Assembly (NCBI GenBank): GCA_030431515.1
Contig: JAUIIX010000005.1
Location: 1-64,000 of the forward strand
Direction: 5' to 3'
Origin: a bacterium
Lineage (GTDB): Bacteria > Bacteroidota > Ignavibacteria > Kapaibacteriales > UBA2268
Length of the DNA: 64,000 nt
The notes below the pieces were generated by a model that was given only the letters and a program-made list of their open reading frames with translations, had not been told where the DNA came from and made no database searches. A program made the position numbers and the translations under genes. This document shows, piece by piece, positions 63,580 to 64,000 of the stretch; position 1 is the first letter of the stretch; each line of letters opens with the position of its first letter.

Positions 63580-63720
63580 TAGTAATGAACGCAAATTTGC
63601 GTTCACTACAATCACATTGAAAAGTATATAACATAGTTGGAATACCGTCATTCAGAGCGAAGCGATGAATCTCCCAGAAATTGCCATCGTAATTCTGAAC
63701 CCATTTCTTTGAAAAATCAA
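63580..63720. repeat. Palindrome and dispersed repeat
   Basis: The palindrome GTAATGAACGCAAATTTGCG / TTCACTAC lies at about 63581-63610, like the one at 33662. Then GTCATTCAGAGCGAAGCGAT and GAATCTCCCAGAAATTGCCA at 63648-63690 match 7331-7380. No gene is credible between 63417 and 63812. Confidence 0.7.
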
Positions 63721-63766
63721 AAAACACCAAAATCACTTCAAAAAAACAACAAAAACCAAAAAAAAA

Positions 63767-63785
63767 GCAGCATCAGAGATACTGC
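63767..63785 (-). terminator. Terminator of the edge gene
   Basis: GCAGTATC-TCT-GATGCTGC on the minus strand (one T-G pair), followed by T9. Confidence 0.75.
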
Positions 63786-63812
63786 AATTATTATAATATT
63801 TTTTTAAATCAA

Positions 63813-64000
63813 TTAATAATTCAACTGAGCTTGTAATCTTAATAAATTACCAACTTGATGATTATCTCTTAATATAAAGTCTTCGTATCTTCTATTTGAC
63901 ATTGTATATTGCACTACTAATTCAAAGTTTTTATTAGGTTGCCATTCAACACCAAGTTCCAATTCTTTGACTATATAAGACCTAGCATCAGTTTCATGTT
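63813..64000 (-). CDS. C-terminus of an outer-membrane porin-like protein (partial)
   Basis: An open frame runs in from the right edge of the window and ends with TAA at 63813. It reads KELELGVEWQPNKNFELVVQ, then YTMSNRRYEDFILRDN and LLRLQAQLNY. The repeated strand pattern and C-terminal aromatic residue fit the last strands of a beta-barrel such as an OprO/OprP-like porin. The 5' part is outside the window. Confidence 0.75.
   Translation of the reverse strand, partial: HETDARSYIVKELELGVEWQPNKNFELVVQYTMSNRRYEDFILRDNHQVGNLLRLQAQLNY

Noticed and set aside
63431-63736. 101-residue minus-strand open frame
   Set aside because: It crosses the CGCAAATTTGCG palindrome and a dispersed repeat and has no similarity to a known protein.
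1-64000. tRNA or rRNA genes
   Set aside because: No cloverleaf-like or rRNA-like conserved sequence was recognised in the gene-free stretches. A tRNAscan or Infernal run would be decisive.

Overview
The window is AT-rich bacterial DNA, probably from the Bacteroidota/Chlorobi (FCB) group and possibly an Ignavibacteria- or Kapabacteria-like lineage. The evidence is Por/type IX secretion (T9SS): a PorQ-like protein, two large secreted proteins with C-terminal sorting domains, and fragments of two more. DUF3098 and DUF971 proteins typical of this group are also present. Flagellar rod genes (flgB, flgC, fliE) are rare in Bacteroidota proper but occur in those deeper relatives. No rRNA or tRNA gene was recognised. 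The placement is inference from gene content only.

Layout. 0.6-6.8 kb: rpsA, a VapBC-type pair, a secreted hydrolase, a broken T9SS gene, metK and a sugar-phosphate nucleotidyltransferase. 6.8-7.8 kb: a bed of short dispersed repeats. 7.8-12.1 kb: a four-gene operon, three of whose genes are tandem paralogues with conserved ends and diverged centres. 12.3-16.2 kb: enoyl-CoA hydratase, parA-parB, a thioesterase and porQ. 16.3-18.5 kb: an IS3-family element, dispersed repeats and a 198-bp MITE-like insertion. 18.5-19.7 kb: an orphan phage-type regulatory switch (Mor-like protein, divergent split CI-like repressor, palindromic operator). 19.7-26 kb: secreted TlpA-like and T9SS proteins plus a small GIY-YIG nuclease gene bounded by dispersed repeats. 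26.3-33.5 kb: rsmI, a DUF3098 protein, era, smc and two envelope proteins. 34.4-39.7 kb: a lineage-specific secreted-protein cluster, then the flagellar rod genes; a decayed copy of the end of fliE lies on the far side of that cluster. 40-48.7 kb: a type I restriction-modification operon (hsdM, rhuM-like, hsdS, AlbA_2 protein, hsdR). 49.4-52.6 kb: a second three-gene tandem family of lipoproteins. 52.7-54.8 kb: a minisatellite and a two-gene module with a SocA-like/DUF488 fusion. 54.8-64 kb: methyltransferase, KdsD, DUF971, a TPR-SpoIIE phosphatase, outer-membrane proteins, a candidate oriC, an SRPBCC/GyrI-like protein, a RelE-type module and the end of a barrel protein cut by the window edge.

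The most striking observation is that hsdR carries an in-frame insertion of a whole GIY-YIG nuclease domain. It is bracketed by inverted copies of a short CGACAAGCTCA repeat that has expanded into tandem arrays on both sides, and the reading frame stays open from end to end. A second, free-standing GIY-YIG gene at 24.2 kb is likewise bracketed by inverted copies of another dispersed repeat, which even encodes its C-terminus. Together they suggest, as inference, that small GIY-YIG nucleases travel with short palindromic repeats in this genome. Other leads are a shared 35-bp element upstream of the two unrelated tandem-paralogue operons, two sets of three 11-bp iterons around the hsdR promoter region, the SocA-like/DUF488 module next to the restriction locus, and clustered DnaA boxes at 60.8-61.0 kb.
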